Below, in pieces: positions 1 through 9,246 of a stretch of 64,000 nucleotides of DNA; the first letter of the stretch is position 1, and the number at the start of each line of letters is the position of its first letter. Source of the DNA: Agromyces sp. SYSU T00194 (GTDB taxonomy: Bacteria; Actinomycetota; Actinomycetes; Actinomycetales; Microbacteriaceae); contig NZ_JBEPJZ010000001.1 of assembly GCF_040496035.1 (NCBI RefSeq), positions 682,001 through 746,000 on the forward strand, read 5' to 3'. Made by a program: the position numbers and the translations under genes. The notes under the pieces are model-generated. The model worked only from the letters and a program-made list of their open reading frames with translations. It was not told where the DNA came from and ran no database searches.

Positions 1-1307
1 AACGCCGCGATCGGCAGCTCCTCGAGGGTGATGTCGAATCCGGCCTCGGCGGCAGCGCTCTGGATCTGGATCGCGGCGTCGGCCACGTCGGGGGTGCCCG
101 ACGCGTACGTCAGCGTGAACGCGACCTCGTCCAGGCCCGCCTCGTCGAGGAGCGCGAGCGCCTGCTCGGGGTCGTACTCGTAGGTCGGCAGGCCCTCGTC
201 GGTGTAGCCCGGCAGCGTCTTGTCGAGGATGCCGTGGTCGACGGTCGCGCGCCCGGCGTAGACCGTGTCGACGATCTGCTCGTACGGCACGGCGTAGGCG
301 AACGCCTGGCGGACGAGCTCCTCGTCGAAAGGCGCCTTGTCGGTCATGAGCGGCGCCATGAGCAGCCCGTTCGACCAGGAACCGCTCGGCACGGCCACGT
401 TCGGGTCGTCCGACAGGTCGACCGACTCCGACGCGCGCAGCGCCATGGCGGCCTGCACCTCGCCCGTGGCGAGCGCGGTGGCACGAGTGGCCGGGTCGGC
501 GATCGCCCGGAAGGTGATCTTCTCGATCGCCGGGGTGCCACCCCACCAGTTCGGGTTCGCGACCATCACGAACTCGGTGTCGCCCGAGACGCTGTCGACC
601 ATGTAGGGACCGAAGCCGTAGTTCGAGTCCCAGTTCGTGTCCGACCACGCGACGGCGTACGGGTCGTCATCGGTCGCGTGCTCCTGGAGCAGCACCGAGT
701 CGAAGATGCCGCCCGTGCTGTTCGCGAGCAGCGACAGCAGTGTGAAGCCGTAGCCCGCCTCCTCGATGGTGAAGGTCACCGTGTGGTCGTCCACCTTCTG
801 GATCTGGGTGGCGGGGTCGGTGAGGATCGGACGGTTCACGAACTGCACCGAGCTGGTCGGGGTCGCGAACTTGCGCTCGTAGGTCCAGAGCACGTCGTCG
901 GCGGTCAGCGGATTGCCCGCCGCGCTCACGGCGTCCTCGCGCAGGTGGAACGTGTAGACGAGGCCGTCGTCGCTGACCTCGTACGACTCGGCCAGGTCGC
1001 CCTCGAACGAGGAGACGTCCTGGAGCATCGTCACGCCGTCATCGCTCGGGATGTACGCGTTCTTCACGAGGAAGCCCTGCGACAGCGTGAGGTAGTCGTA
1101 CTTCGACGTCGCGAAGTTGCCGGAGTCGTGCGCCCAGGAGGTCGGGATGCCTGCGGCGGCGACCACGATCGAGGACATCTCCTCGCCCTCGTCGGACGCC
1201 TCGGTGCCGCCGGCGGCGCAACCGCCCAGGACGAGTGCGGTGGTCGCCGCGATCGCGGCGAGTGCGGTGCGGATCCCGCGTCGGTTGGAGCTGTGGTGTG
1301 GTTTCAC
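1..1307 (-). CDS. ABC transporter substrate-binding lipoprotein, peptide/nickel family 5 (3' end cut by window)
   Basis: Family-5 (DppA/OppA/NikA-type) solute-binding lipoprotein that should capture a peptide or similar ligand outside the membrane for the permeases encoded just upstream. I start it at a GTG (1305-1307) with an AAAGGCAG-type ribosome site before it. The N-terminus has a short basic region, a hydrophobic stretch and a lipobox ending LVLGGC, with Cys30 as the lipidation site. Internal sequence such as NPNWWGG is typical of the family. About 435 codons are present without a stop, so the C-terminus lies beyond base 1. It is the last gene of a minus-strand operon, after permease 1412-2287. 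The substrate cannot be told from sequence. Confidence 0.9.
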   Translation of the reverse strand, partial: MKPHHSSNRRGIRTALAAIAATTALVLGGCAAGGTEASDEGEEMSSIVVAAAGIPTSWAHDSGNFATSKYDYLTLSQGFLVKNAYIPSDDGVTMLQDVSSFEGDLAESYEVSDDGLVYTFHLREDAVSAAGNPLTADDVLWTYERKFATPTSSVQFVNRPILTDPATQIQKVDDHTVTFTIEEAGYGFTLLSLLANSTGGIFDSVLLQEHATDDDPYAVAWSDTNWDSNYGFGPYMVDSVSGDTEFVMVANPNWWGGTPAIEKITFRAIADPATRATALATGEVQAAMALRASESVDLSDDPNVAVPSGSWSNGLLMAPLMTDKAPFDEELVRQAFAYAVPYEQIVDTVYAGRATVDHGILDKTLPGYTDEGLPTYEYDPEQALALLDEAGLDEVAFTLTYASGTPDVADAAIQIQSAAAEAGFDITLEELPIAA

Positions 1308-1411
1308 GGTGCTGCCTTTCTCGGGTGTGCGTGATGGATTTCGGGCAGGGTGGTGCGTTCGGGGGGTCGGTGAACGGACGCCGATACGGCGGAGGGTGGG
1401 GGCGGGGCGTG

Positions 1412-2287
1412 TCAGCTGCGGAGTCGGCGCACGGCCGCCCCTCCCGCGACGGCGACCGAGACGATCGCCGCGCCCAGGAAGATGGCCGGGAAGACCGCCG
1501 ACCACCACCGGCCGGAGATGAGGTCGGATGTCCCGCGGGAGACCATCGAGCCCCACTCCGGTGTCGGCGGCGCGATGCCGACGCCGAGGAAGCCGAGCGC
1601 CGCGGCGATCGCCACCGCGACGCCGAAGACCACCGACATGTTCTCCACCGCGGGGACCGCGGCGTTCGGCAGCACGTGCCGCAGGCTCAGCCGAGCCTCG
1701 CGCATGCCGCCGATGCGTGCGGCGTCGAGGTAGGCCTCACCCCGGATCCGCAGGGTCTCCGCGCGGGTGAGGCGGGCGGGGCCCGGGATCAGCACGATGG
1801 TCAGCACGATGCTGAGCGAGAGCTCGGTGGCGCCGAACATCGCGACGATGACCATGGCGATCACGATCAGCGGCACCGCGTCGGCCAGGTCGAGCACGCG
1901 GGACATGCCGCGTGCGACCAGTCCCCGCACGCCGCCGTGCGACTCGCCCATGCCGGCGAACATCCCGATCAGGATGCCGATCACCGTGGCTCCGAGCGTG
2001 ACCACCGTGGCGATCAGCACGTCGACCCGTGCGGCGGCGACGGTACGGGAGAACACGTCCATGCCGGCCGAGTCGGTGCCGAACCAGAAGGTGCCGTTCG
2101 GCGCGATCGCGGCGCCGCCGACCACGCGCTCCGGGTCGTACGGCGTGAGGTAGGGACCGAAGATCGCGAGCAGCGCGAGCAGCGCGGCGGGAACGAAGAC
2201 GAGGTACGTCGACCAGCGGGGCATCGGGCGGGCCGCGGTGGCCGCGACGGCCGCGTCCCCTGCGGGTCCTGCGAGTCGGAGGGTCAT
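1412..2287 (-). CDS. ABC transporter permease, DppC-like
   Basis: Inner-membrane permease of a dipeptide/oligopeptide/nickel importer, 291 aa. A cytoplasmic N-terminus of about 35 residues is followed by a first membrane span, the FGTD motif typical of DppC/OppC proteins, and about five more spans. The EAA-type coupling loop is recognisable as EAYLDAARIGGMREARL, which docks on the ATPases. The ATG at 2285-2287 shares one base with the stop of the upstream permease, so translation is probably coupled; this rules out the much longer reading frame that runs back to 3298. A gap of about 100 bp separates it from the binding-protein gene. Confidence 0.93.
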   Translation of the reverse strand: MTLRLAGPAGDAAVAATAARPMPRWSTYLVFVPAALLALLAIFGPYLTPYDPERVVGGAAIAPNGTFWFGTDSAGMDVFSRTVAAARVDVLIATVVTLGATVIGILIGMFAGMGESHGGVRGLVARGMSRVLDLADAVPLIVIAMVIVAMFGATELSLSIVLTIVLIPGPARLTRAETLRIRGEAYLDAARIGGMREARLSLRHVLPNAAVPAVENMSVVFGVAVAIAAALGFLGVGIAPPTPEWGSMVSRGTSDLISGRWWSAVFPAIFLGAAIVSVAVAGGAAVRRLRS

Positions 2288-3324
2288 CAGGCCACCACCA
2301 TTCCGGGTCGGCGTCGGGGGTCGAGGAGCATGTTCACGACGTCGACCAGGAGGTAGACGACGAGCGAGACGGCTGCGGTGAGCACCAGGAAGCCCTGCAG
2401 CACCGGGAAGTCGTTGGCGTTGATGGACGCCACGGCGTACTGCCCGACCCCGCCCAGGCTGAACAGCTGGTCGAGCACGACCGATCCGCCCAGGAGGCCG
2501 CCGAAGAGCATCCCGCAGATCACCACGGCAGGCGGCGCCGCACGCCGCATGAGGCTCGCGATGACCATGCCGCGCGAGGCGCCGGTCGAGATCCGGAACC
2601 GCGTCGACGGCGCGTCCACCGCCTCGTCGAGCGAGATGATCAGGATCTTCATGATGAGCGGCGAGTAGCCGAGCGCCAGCACGAGCACGGGCAGTCCGAG
2701 GTGCGCGAGGATCGACCCGGTGATCTCCCAGTCGCCCACCAGCGCGGAGTCGATCAGCGAGAAGCCGGTGATCGGCTCGGGAAGTGTCTGGATCGCGCCG
2801 ACCAGCCCCACCGGCGGCGGCGCGATGCGCAGCAGCACGTAGAAGAGGAAGATCGACACGACGCCGAGCACGAAGTCGGGGATCGCCCCGGCGGTGCGCG
2901 CGTAGACCCGGATCCCACGCCCCACGATGCTCGTCGGCGCCACCGCGGCGAGGTAGCTGCCGAGGAACGCGACGGCGATCGTGACGACGAGTCCGACGAC
3001 CGTCAACTGGAGGGTGATCGGGAAGCGGAGCATCAGCTCGTCGAAGACCGGCTTCCCCGAGGTGATGGACGTGCCGAGGTCGAACTGCGCGAGACCCGCG
3101 AGGTAGCGCCCGAACTGCTCGAGCAGCGACCCGTCGAGCCCGAGCGCCGCCTCGACCCGCGCGTAGTCCTCCTCGGTGGGCGAGCCGTCGCGCAGGAAGT
3201 TCTGCACGGGGTCGCCCGGCATGAGCCGGACCAGGAAGAACGCGAGCAGGGCGAACACGAGGATGTGGAGGGGCAGCACGAGGATCCGGGTGATCCACCA
3301 GCGCTGGCGGCCGAGGGCGTTCAC
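2287..3324 (-). CDS. ABC transporter permease, DppB-like
   Basis: First permease subunit of the peptide/nickel-type importer, 345 aa. Residues 10-32 form the first span and run into the family hallmark LMPGDP. Several further hydrophobic segments follow, with an EAA-like loop (EAVDAPSTRFRISTGASRG) about two thirds along. The start overlaps the stop of the upstream ATPase gene by 4 bp and its own stop touches the DppC-like start, the tight spacing usual for a dpp/opp operon. It should pair with the 1412-2287 permease to form the channel. Confidence 0.93.
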   Translation of the reverse strand: MNALGRQRWWITRILVLPLHILVFALLAFFLVRLMPGDPVQNFLRDGSPTEEDYARVEAALGLDGSLLEQFGRYLAGLAQFDLGTSITSGKPVFDELMLRFPITLQLTVVGLVVTIAVAFLGSYLAAVAPTSIVGRGIRVYARTAGAIPDFVLGVVSIFLFYVLLRIAPPPVGLVGAIQTLPEPITGFSLIDSALVGDWEITGSILAHLGLPVLVLALGYSPLIMKILIISLDEAVDAPSTRFRISTGASRGMVIASLMRRAAPPAVVICGMLFGGLLGGSVVLDQLFSLGGVGQYAVASINANDFPVLQGFLVLTAAVSLVVYLLVDVVNMLLDPRRRPGMVVA

Positions 3325-4148
3325 GCGGGCACCACCGTCTCCTCGAGGGCGTCGTCGAGCCGGTAGGCGTCGATCAGCGAGCGCGTGTAGTCGTCGGCGG
3401 GGTCGTGGACGACCTGCGCCGTCGGCCCGCTCTCGACCACGCGACCGTGGTGCATGACGCTCATCCGCGAGCAGATGAACGCGGTCGCGGGGAGGCCGTG
3501 GGAGACGAAGACGATGGCCGCGTCATGTTCCGCGATGTACTGCTTCAGCAGGTTCAGGATCGCCCCCTGCACGCTGACGTCGAGCGCGGATACGACCTCG
3601 TCGCAGACAATCACGCGCGGCCGCACGATCAGCGCGCGGGCGATGGCGAAGCGCTGGCGCTGGCCGCCCGACACCCGATGCGGCTTGCGATCGGCGAGTG
3701 CCGGGTCGAGCTGGAGCGATGCCAGCACGTCGTCGAAGGCCTCGTCGAGCTCTCGCCCGCCCAGCCCGTAGAGGGTGCGCAGCGGCGACTGCACGGAGTC
3801 GCGAAGCGAGCGCCGCGGGTCGAAGGACGAGCTCGTGTCCTGCGGCACGTACTGCACCGTGCGCCGGAACTCGAGGGCACGGCTGCGCTCCGCGAGCCAG
3901 TCGTGCACCGGGGCGCCGTTCAGGAGGACCGTTCCCGAGGTCGGCTGGTCGAGCCCGACGAGCATGCGCGAGAGCGTGCTCTTGCCCGACCCCGACTCCC
4001 CGACGATGCCGAGGGAGGTCGACGGGCCGATGGTCAGGTCGACGCCGTCGACGGCGACGTGGCGGTGCCGCCGCGAACCGAAGACGCGTCGCGCGTCGTC
4101 GACGCGGAGCTCGGTGAACGGCCGGCGGCCGATGGCGGTCTCAGGCAA
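3321..4148 (-). CDS. ABC transporter ATPase, DppF-like
   Basis: Cytoplasmic ATPase of the peptide/nickel-type importer, 275 aa. Walker A is GESGSGKST (about residues 50-58), the Q-loop lies in YVPQD, and the signature is VSGGQRQR (about 159-166). Walker B is followed by DEVVSALD, where most relatives have DEPxSALD, a small deviation next to the catalytic Glu, which is kept. The H-loop reads VSHGL. The C-terminal tail (YTRSLIDAYR) is the usual DppF/OppF extension, though the family Cys motif is not obvious. The start overlaps the neighbouring ATPase gene by 8 bp. Confidence 0.93.
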   Translation of the reverse strand: MPETAIGRRPFTELRVDDARRVFGSRRHRHVAVDGVDLTIGPSTSLGIVGESGSGKSTLSRMLVGLDQPTSGTVLLNGAPVHDWLAERSRALEFRRTVQYVPQDTSSSFDPRRSLRDSVQSPLRTLYGLGGRELDEAFDDVLASLQLDPALADRKPHRVSGGQRQRFAIARALIVRPRVIVCDEVVSALDVSVQGAILNLLKQYIAEHDAAIVFVSHGLPATAFICSRMSVMHHGRVVESGPTAQVVHDPADDYTRSLIDAYRLDDALEETVVPA

Positions 4149-5034
4149 CGCGGGCCTCCGCTTCCCGAGCGGCGACGTTCGTCGCGAGCGCCATGCCGTC
4201 GATGGTCGGCAGCAGGTCGGCGTCGTGGTTGTCGAGGCTGGGCACGCACTCGACGAGTGCGCGCGTGTACGGGTGCGAGGCGTCCATCAGCCGGTCGGCG
4301 GGGATGTCCTCGACGACGCAGCCCTGGTACATGACGATCACCCGGTCGGCGAACGACTGGCAGAGGCGGATGTCGTGGGTGACGATCAGCACGGCCGCGC
4401 CGGTCGTGGACGCCAGCTCGATCATCAGCCGCATCATCTCCACCGAGCGCGACGCGTCGAGCGCCGAGGTGGGCTCGTCGGCGATCAGCAGCCGCGGGCG
4501 GCCGCAGAGCGCGATCGCGAGCATGACCCGCTGGCGCATGCCGCCCGAGAGCTCGTAGGGGCGGCTGCGCATCACCCGGTCCACGTCGTGGAGCCCGACC
4601 CGGCGCAGCCAGGCCTCCGCCTCACGCCGCCGCGCCTTCCCGCGCAGCTTGAGCTGGTTGCCGAGCACGGCCTCGAGCTGGCTGCCCACGGTCCAGACCG
4701 CGTCGAGCGAGGTCATCGCGTCCTGGAACATCATCGCGATGCCGGGTGTCTGACGCGGGATGCGCGAGGTCCTCCGGCGCAGCAGGTCGCGGTCCTCGAA
4801 ACGGAGGGTCGATGCCGACACGTGGGAGCCGGGCTCGGTCACGAAGCCGCCGATCGCAGCGCAGGTGGTGCTCTTGCCCGAGCCGGACTCGCCGACGATC
4901 GCCACGCGCTCGCCGGCGCGGACCTCGACATCGGCTCGCGTGACCGCCTGCACGGCCCCGGACTCGAAGGTGACGCCGAGGTCGCGGACCTCGAGCAGCG
5001 GACGGACGTCGTTCGTGGATGGTACGTCGAGCAC
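4141..5034 (-). CDS. ABC transporter ATPase, DppD-like
   Basis: First gene of the minus-strand peptide/nickel importer operon, 297 aa. Walker A GESGSGKST is at residues 48-56, signature LSGGMRQR at 162-169, Walker B with DEPTSALD at about 182-193, and the switch His in VTHD. The C-terminal HPYTRAL segment is the oligopeptide-transporter ATPase tail. I choose the GTG at 5032-5034 because AAAGGA sits about 7 bases upstream. It would form the ATPase heterodimer with 3321-4148. The operon order is ATPase, ATPase, permease, permease, binding protein. Confidence 0.93.
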   Translation of the reverse strand: MLDVPSTNDVRPLLEVRDLGVTFESGAVQAVTRADVEVRAGERVAIVGESGSGKSTTCAAIGGFVTEPGSHVSASTLRFEDRDLLRRRTSRIPRQTPGIAMMFQDAMTSLDAVWTVGSQLEAVLGNQLKLRGKARRREAEAWLRRVGLHDVDRVMRSRPYELSGGMRQRVMLAIALCGRPRLLIADEPTSALDASRSVEMMRLMIELASTTGAAVLIVTHDIRLCQSFADRVIVMYQGCVVEDIPADRLMDASHPYTRALVECVPSLDNHDADLLPTIDGMALATNVAAREAEARVA

Positions 5035-5472
5035 GTTGCATCCTTTCGTTCGTCAGCGTCGCTCCCGCCGGCGACGGACGAGGACACTGCTTCGGCGTTG
5101 AGGGAGGTGTGATCGAGTGTCCGGGCGCTTTGTTTCTGCTTCCGACGGCCGGAGTTAACTCGGGGTTACGCGAAAAACCGCTGTTCCGGGCCCCGAACGC
5201 GCCGTGGCGGCGTCCTGCCGGATCCGCGCCTCATCAACAGGTGAAGGCGAATTCCGCCGCGCACCGGGCAGATTGCGCCGAGATCGCACCGTGTTACGCC
5301 GTCCGAAACATGGCGTCGACGGGCGGATTTCGGCACTGTCCTGTCATGCTTCACTTCATTCCGCTATTAGCGAACGTCGGATGTTTGGAGCACCGACGCC
5401 CGCCCGTCCACCGATCGTTGACGCCCGCCGCGCAGCCCTCCTAGGGTCGGGGGAACACGGGAGGGGGACCCG
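5035..5472. promoter_or_regulatory. Divergent intergenic region between peptide importer operon and NhaC gene
   Basis: A 438-bp gap that is clearly less GC-rich than the flanking genes and should hold both divergent promoters. For the plus-strand antiporter I see TTGACG (5418-5423), an 18-base spacer and TAGGGT (5442-5447), followed by a GGGAGGGGGA ribosome site. For the minus-strand importer I found no clear promoter. No supported coding frame lies here; short frames have no ribosome site and poor codon use. Confidence 0.5.
5418..5447 (+). promoter_or_regulatory. Sigma-70-like promoter of the NhaC antiporter gene
   Basis: TTGACG at 5418-5423, an 18-base spacer and TAGGGT at 5442-5447. A transcript starting near 5454 would carry a leader of about 20 nt containing the purine-rich ribosome site before the ATG at 5473. 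Confidence 0.5.
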
Positions 5473-7083
5473 ATGCTCGAGACGGCGCCCTGGCTGACGC
5501 TGCTGCCACCGGTCATCGCGATCGTGCTGGCGATCTGGACGAAGAAGGTGATGCTGAGCCTCGGGGCCGGCGTCGTCGCGGCCGCGCTGCTGGTCGCCGA
5601 GCTGAACGTGCTCGAGACCCTGCGGCTGGTCTGGACGGCGTTCGCGGAGATCTTCTGGGTCGACGGCGGGGTGAACACCTGGTACGTCTACATCCTCGTG
5701 TTCACGCTGCTGCTCGGCGTGATCGCCGCGTTCATCATGATGTCGGGCGGCACGAAGGCGTTCGCCGACTGGGCGGTGGAGCGCATCCGGACCCGCCGCG
5801 GCGGCATGTTCCTGCCGGCCATCCTCGGCATCGTCATCTTCATCGACGACTACTTCAACGCGCTCGCCGTCGGCCAGATCAGCCGGCCGGTGACCGACGA
5901 GCACCGCATCTCCCGGGCGAAGCTCGCCTACATCGTCGACTCCACGTCGGCGCCGGTCGCGGTGCTCGCCCCGTTCTCGAGCTGGGGCGCGTACATCATG
6001 GGCATCCTCGCCCCCATCGTCGCCGCGTCGACGCTCACGCTCAGCAGCGTGCAGGCGTTCCTCGGCGCGGCCGCGGCCAACTACTACGCGATCGCCGCGG
6101 CGGTGCTGGTGTGGCTCGTCATCGTCTTCCGCGCCGACCTCGGGCCGATGCGCCGCGAGGAGCGTCGGGCCATCGTGGAGGGCCGCCCCTATGCGGAGGG
6201 CGAGGTCGTGCCGGGCCACCTCAGCGAGGACCTGCCCGTGCACGAGCCCGGCGCGAAGCGCGCGCTCGTCGTGCCGTTCGTCGCCCTCGTGGTCGGCGTC
6301 TTCACCGGTATCGTCTGGACCGGCGTGAGCGCGGCCGGCTCGTGGGACCCGGTCGAGATCCTCGCCTCGACCGACACCAGCGCCGCCCTGATCTTCGGCG
6401 GCGTGCTCGGCATCGCCGCCGCGCTGTACTACTACTTCCGCTACACCACCGCGAACCCGAAGTTCGCGTGGAACACCTTCGGGCGCGGCTGGTGGGAGGG
6501 CATCAAGTCGATGCTGCCCGCCGTGGGAATCCTGATCCTGGCATGGATGCTCGGTGGGCTGATCGACGCGCTCGGCACGGGCGTCTTCCTCGGCGAACTG
6601 GTCGAGGCGTCGAACCTGCCGCCGGCCTGGCTCATCCCGATCGTCTTCGTCCTGGCCGCGGCGATGGCCTTCTCGACGGGCACCTCGTGGGGCTCGTTCG
6701 GCCTGCTGCTGCCGATCGCGGGCGGCATCGTCAACGCCGTGGACGCCCCGGAGCTGCTGCTGCCCATGCTGGGCGCGGTCCTCGCCGGCGCGGTCGCGGG
6801 CGACCACAGCTCCCCGATCTCGGACACCACGATCCTCTCCGCCACGGGTGCCGGGTCGAACGTGATCACGCACGTCGTGACGCAGCTCCCGTTCGTCGGC
6901 ATCGCGGGGGCATCCGCCGTGATCGGCTACGTCGTGCTCGCCGCGACCGACCTCGTCTGGCTCGGCCTCGTCGTGACGCTCGCGGTGCTCGCCGGTGCGG
7001 TCCTGCTCGTCCGGCTGGCGAGGCCGCCCGTAGAGGTCGCCGCCGAGCAGGAGATCGCCGAGGCATCCGCCCCCGCCGGCTGA
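5473..7083 (+). CDS. Na+/H+ antiporter, NhaC family
   Basis: Integral membrane antiporter of 536 aa, roughly 11-12 hydrophobic segments, expected to exchange Na+ (or another small cation or organic ion) for H+. Hallmarks of the NhaC/ion-transporter superfamily are visible: DDYFNALAVGQISRPVTD in the first half and the SDTTILSATGAG segment in the second, both bearing conserved acidic and polar residues in membrane re-entrant regions. A GGGAGGGGGA ribosome site precedes the ATG. Some NhaC relatives exchange malate/lactate or arginine/ornithine, so the substrate is not fixed by sequence. It converges on the sugar kinase gene with only 4 bp between the stops. Confidence 0.88.
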   Translation: MLETAPWLTLLPPVIAIVLAIWTKKVMLSLGAGVVAAALLVAELNVLETLRLVWTAFAEIFWVDGGVNTWYVYILVFTLLLGVIAAFIMMSGGTKAFADWAVERIRTRRGGMFLPAILGIVIFIDDYFNALAVGQISRPVTDEHRISRAKLAYIVDSTSAPVAVLAPFSSWGAYIMGILAPIVAASTLTLSSVQAFLGAAAANYYAIAAAVLVWLVIVFRADLGPMRREERRAIVEGRPYAEGEVVPGHLSEDLPVHEPGAKRALVVPFVALVVGVFTGIVWTGVSAAGSWDPVEILASTDTSAALIFGGVLGIAAALYYYFRYTTANPKFAWNTFGRGWWEGIKSMLPAVGILILAWMLGGLIDALGTGVFLGELVEASNLPPAWLIPIVFVLAAAMAFSTGTSWGSFGLLLPIAGGIVNAVDAPELLLPMLGAVLAGAVAGDHSSPISDTTILSATGAGSNVITHVVTQLPFVGIAGASAVIGYVVLAATDLVWLGLVVTLAVLAGAVLLVRLARPPVEVAAEQEIAEASAPAG

Positions 7084-7087
7084 CCGG

Positions 7088-8059
7088 TCACCAGGGGCTG
7101 GTGCAGGCCGCCGCGTCGAGGCATTCGCGCACGGTCGCGGCGTCGAGCGCGTGGTCCAGCTCCCGCGCGGTCGGGAGGTCGGCACCCACCCGCGAGACGG
7201 TGATCGACGCGGCCGTCGCGGCGCGCCGGCCGAGCCGGGCGAGCGCGTCGTGGTCGAGCGCCGCCGGCGCCGCATCGGCGGCCAGCACCCCGGCGATGAG
7301 CGCCGCCATGAAGGTGTCGCCCGCGCCCACCGTGTCGCGCACGTCGACGGCGACGGCGGGCACCACGGCGGATGCCTCCGAGTTGGCCACGACCGCGCCG
7401 TCACCGCCGAGCGTGACGGCCACGAGCCCGGCCCCGCGCCCGAGCAGCTCGGCCACGACCACGTCGACGTGGCGGCCCGGGTAGAGCCACTCGGCGTCCT
7501 CGTCGCTCAGCTTGACCACGTCGCAGCCCGCCGCGAGCGCCTCGACCTCGGCGCGCACCGCGTCGGGCTCGCCGAGCAGCGCGGGGCGGATGTTCGGGTC
7601 GAACGTCACGAGGGCGCTCCCTCGCGCGGCGGAGACGGCGGCCCGCACGTGCGCGGCGCCCGGCTCCAGGAACGCGGCGATCGAGCCGGTGTGCACCACC
7701 GACTCGCCCGCGAGCTCCGGGGCCCCGGGCAGCTCCCACGCGATGTCGAAGTCGTAGTGCGCCGACCCGTCGGCGGCGATGCTCGCCCGCGCGACCGCGG
7801 TGCGCTCGAGGCACCACGAGGCCGGGTCGATGACGACGCCGGACGCGGTGAGCCGTTCGGCGATCGCCTCGCCGAAGTCGTCCCTGGCGAGCGCCGTCGC
7901 GAGCCGCGGCACGACCCCCAGTCGGGCCAGGCCGAGCGCCACGTTCGCGGGGGATCCGCCCGGGGCATCGGTCTCCGCGCCGTCGGCGTCGATGACGACG
8001 TCCATGATCGACTCGCCGATGACGAGCACCTCGGCCGCTCGCGTCTGGGTCTCAGGCAT
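7088..8059 (-). CDS. PfkB-family carbohydrate kinase (fructokinase-like)
   Basis: Ribokinase-fold sugar kinase, 323 aa, predicted to phosphorylate a sugar such as fructose with ATP in the cytoplasm. The N-terminal substrate region contains GGSPANVALGLARLG (PfkB signature 1), and the C-terminal DTVGAGDTF (signature 2) supplies the anion hole and the catalytic Asp. GAAGGGTG just before the ATG supports the start. Length and motif spacing are those of bacterial fructokinases, but ribokinases and 2-keto-3-deoxygluconate kinases look alike. It stands alone, divergent from the cysteine-synthase-like gene. Confidence 0.88.
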   Translation of the reverse strand: MPETQTRAAEVLVIGESIMDVVIDADGAETDAPGGSPANVALGLARLGVVPRLATALARDDFGEAIAERLTASGVVIDPASWCLERTAVARASIAADGSAHYDFDIAWELPGAPELAGESVVHTGSIAAFLEPGAAHVRAAVSAARGSALVTFDPNIRPALLGEPDAVRAEVEALAAGCDVVKLSDEDAEWLYPGRHVDVVVAELLGRGAGLVAVTLGGDGAVVANSEASAVVPAVAVDVRDTVGAGDTFMAALIAGVLAADAAPAALDHDALARLGRRAATAASITVSRVGADLPTARELDHALDAATVRECLDAAACTSPW

Positions 8060-8187
8060 CGTTCACCCTTCTCGGGCTCCGCTGGACCCGGGTCCCGGGC
8101 TCCATCGCCCGTGGATTCAGCACTCGTCGATGAGCCTACCCGCGGTAGCCTTCCCGCAACGGACAGGTCCGGCGGACGGGGGCGACC

Positions 8188-9123
8188 ATGGCTGGCGGCG
8201 GCATGACCGGTGGACTCGCGGCGATCGGCGACACCCCGCTGGTGCAACTCGGGCACGTGGTGCCCGACGGCGCGGCCGAGGTCTGGGTGAAGCTGGAGGG
8301 CGCCAACCCGACGGCCTCGCACAAGGACCGCATGGCGGTCTCCGTGCTGACCGCGGCACTCGAGCGCGGCGACGTCTCGCCGGGCGACACGGTCGTCGAG
8401 TACACGGGCGGCTCGACCGGCACCTCGCTGGCCTTCGTCGCGGGCGTGCTCGGCCTGCGCTTCACCGCGGTGTTCTCCGACGCGTTCTCCGACAGCAAGC
8501 GGCAGGCGATGGAGGCGTTCGGCGCGAGGGTGCTGGTCGAGCCGAGCCACGGCGGCGGCATCACCCCGGCGCTCAAGGACCGGATGGAGGCGCGGGCCCG
8601 TGCGCTCGCCGACGAGCCGGGCGCGTACTACGCCGACCAGTTCGGCTCCCCCGACGTGCCGCGCGGCTACCGCCCGATCGGCGAGGAGATCGCCGCGCAG
8701 CTGGGCGGCGCACCGGACGCGTTCTGCATGGCCGTCGGCACGGGCGGCACGCTCATGGGCGCGCTCGCCGGGTTCCGGGCATCCGGTGCCGACCCCGCCG
8801 TGGTCGCGGTCGAGCCCGCCGAGTCGCCGCTGCTCACGACGGGGGTGTCGGGTTCGCACCACGTGGAGGGCATCGCGGTCACGCTGCATCCGCCGTTCCT
8901 CGACCGGTCGGTGCTGCGCGAGGTGCGCGCGATCGAGCAGGAGCGGGGGTTCGAGATGTGCCGCACCCTCGCCCGCACCGAGGGAGTCTTCGGCGGCGGC
9001 TCGACGGGGCTCAACGTGTGCGCGGCGATCGACGTCGCCGTCGAACTCGGCCCCGGCCACCGGGTGGTGACGATCGCGTGCGACTCCGGGCTCAAGTACC
9101 TCGGCGGGCCCATCTACTCCTGA
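8188..9123 (+). CDS. PLP-dependent cysteine-synthase-family enzyme
   Basis: Fold-type II pyridoxal-phosphate enzyme, 311 aa, related to CysK/CBS. The Schiff-base Lys is in NPTASHKDR, where CysK has PGGSIKDR, and the substrate loop is GGSTGTSLA instead of TSGNTG. The phosphate-binding loop AVGTGGTLMG is well kept. These changes around the active site argue against a plain O-acetylserine sulfhydrylase and suggest another amino-acid beta- or gamma-replacement or lyase reaction. ATG 8188 follows a weak GGGGGCGACC site. The last codons and the stop form the first unit of a short tandem repeat (9118-9189). Confidence 0.82.
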   Translation: MAGGGMTGGLAAIGDTPLVQLGHVVPDGAAEVWVKLEGANPTASHKDRMAVSVLTAALERGDVSPGDTVVEYTGGSTGTSLAFVAGVLGLRFTAVFSDAFSDSKRQAMEAFGARVLVEPSHGGGITPALKDRMEARARALADEPGAYYADQFGSPDVPRGYRPIGEEIAAQLGGAPDAFCMAVGTGGTLMGALAGFRASGADPAVVAVEPAESPLLTTGVSGSHHVEGIAVTLHPPFLDRSVLREVRAIEQERGFEMCRTLARTEGVFGGGSTGLNVCAAIDVAVELGPGHRVVTIACDSGLKYLGGPIYS

Positions 9124-9189
9124 GCACGGCGCTCCTCCTGAGCACGGCCCTCCTCCTGAGCACGGCGCTCCTCCTGAGCACGGCGGGCG
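9118..9189. repeat. 18-bp tandem repeat spanning a stop codon, four copies
   Basis: Unit TCCTGAGCACGGCGCTCC at 9118-9135, 9136-9153 (one change), 9154-9171 and a partly diverged fourth copy 9172-9189. The first copy contains the TGA of the upstream gene. Because the unit is 18 bp, each copy repeats TGA in the same frame, so the gene ends in four successive in-frame stops. Confidence 0.9.
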
Positions 9190-9234
9190 GATGCGGCTGG
9201 GCCGGCGCCGCCCGCTCCCCGGCGCACCGCGCGC

Positions 9235-9240
9235 TAGCGT
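9235..9240 (+). promoter_or_regulatory. TAGCGT -10 box, probable leaderless start of the FUSC gene
   Basis: TAGCGT ends 6 bases before the ATG at 9247, so transcription would begin at or next to the start codon. No ribosome site or convincing -35 box is visible. This is a common arrangement in actinobacteria. Confidence 0.45.
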
Positions 9241-9246
9241 GGAGCC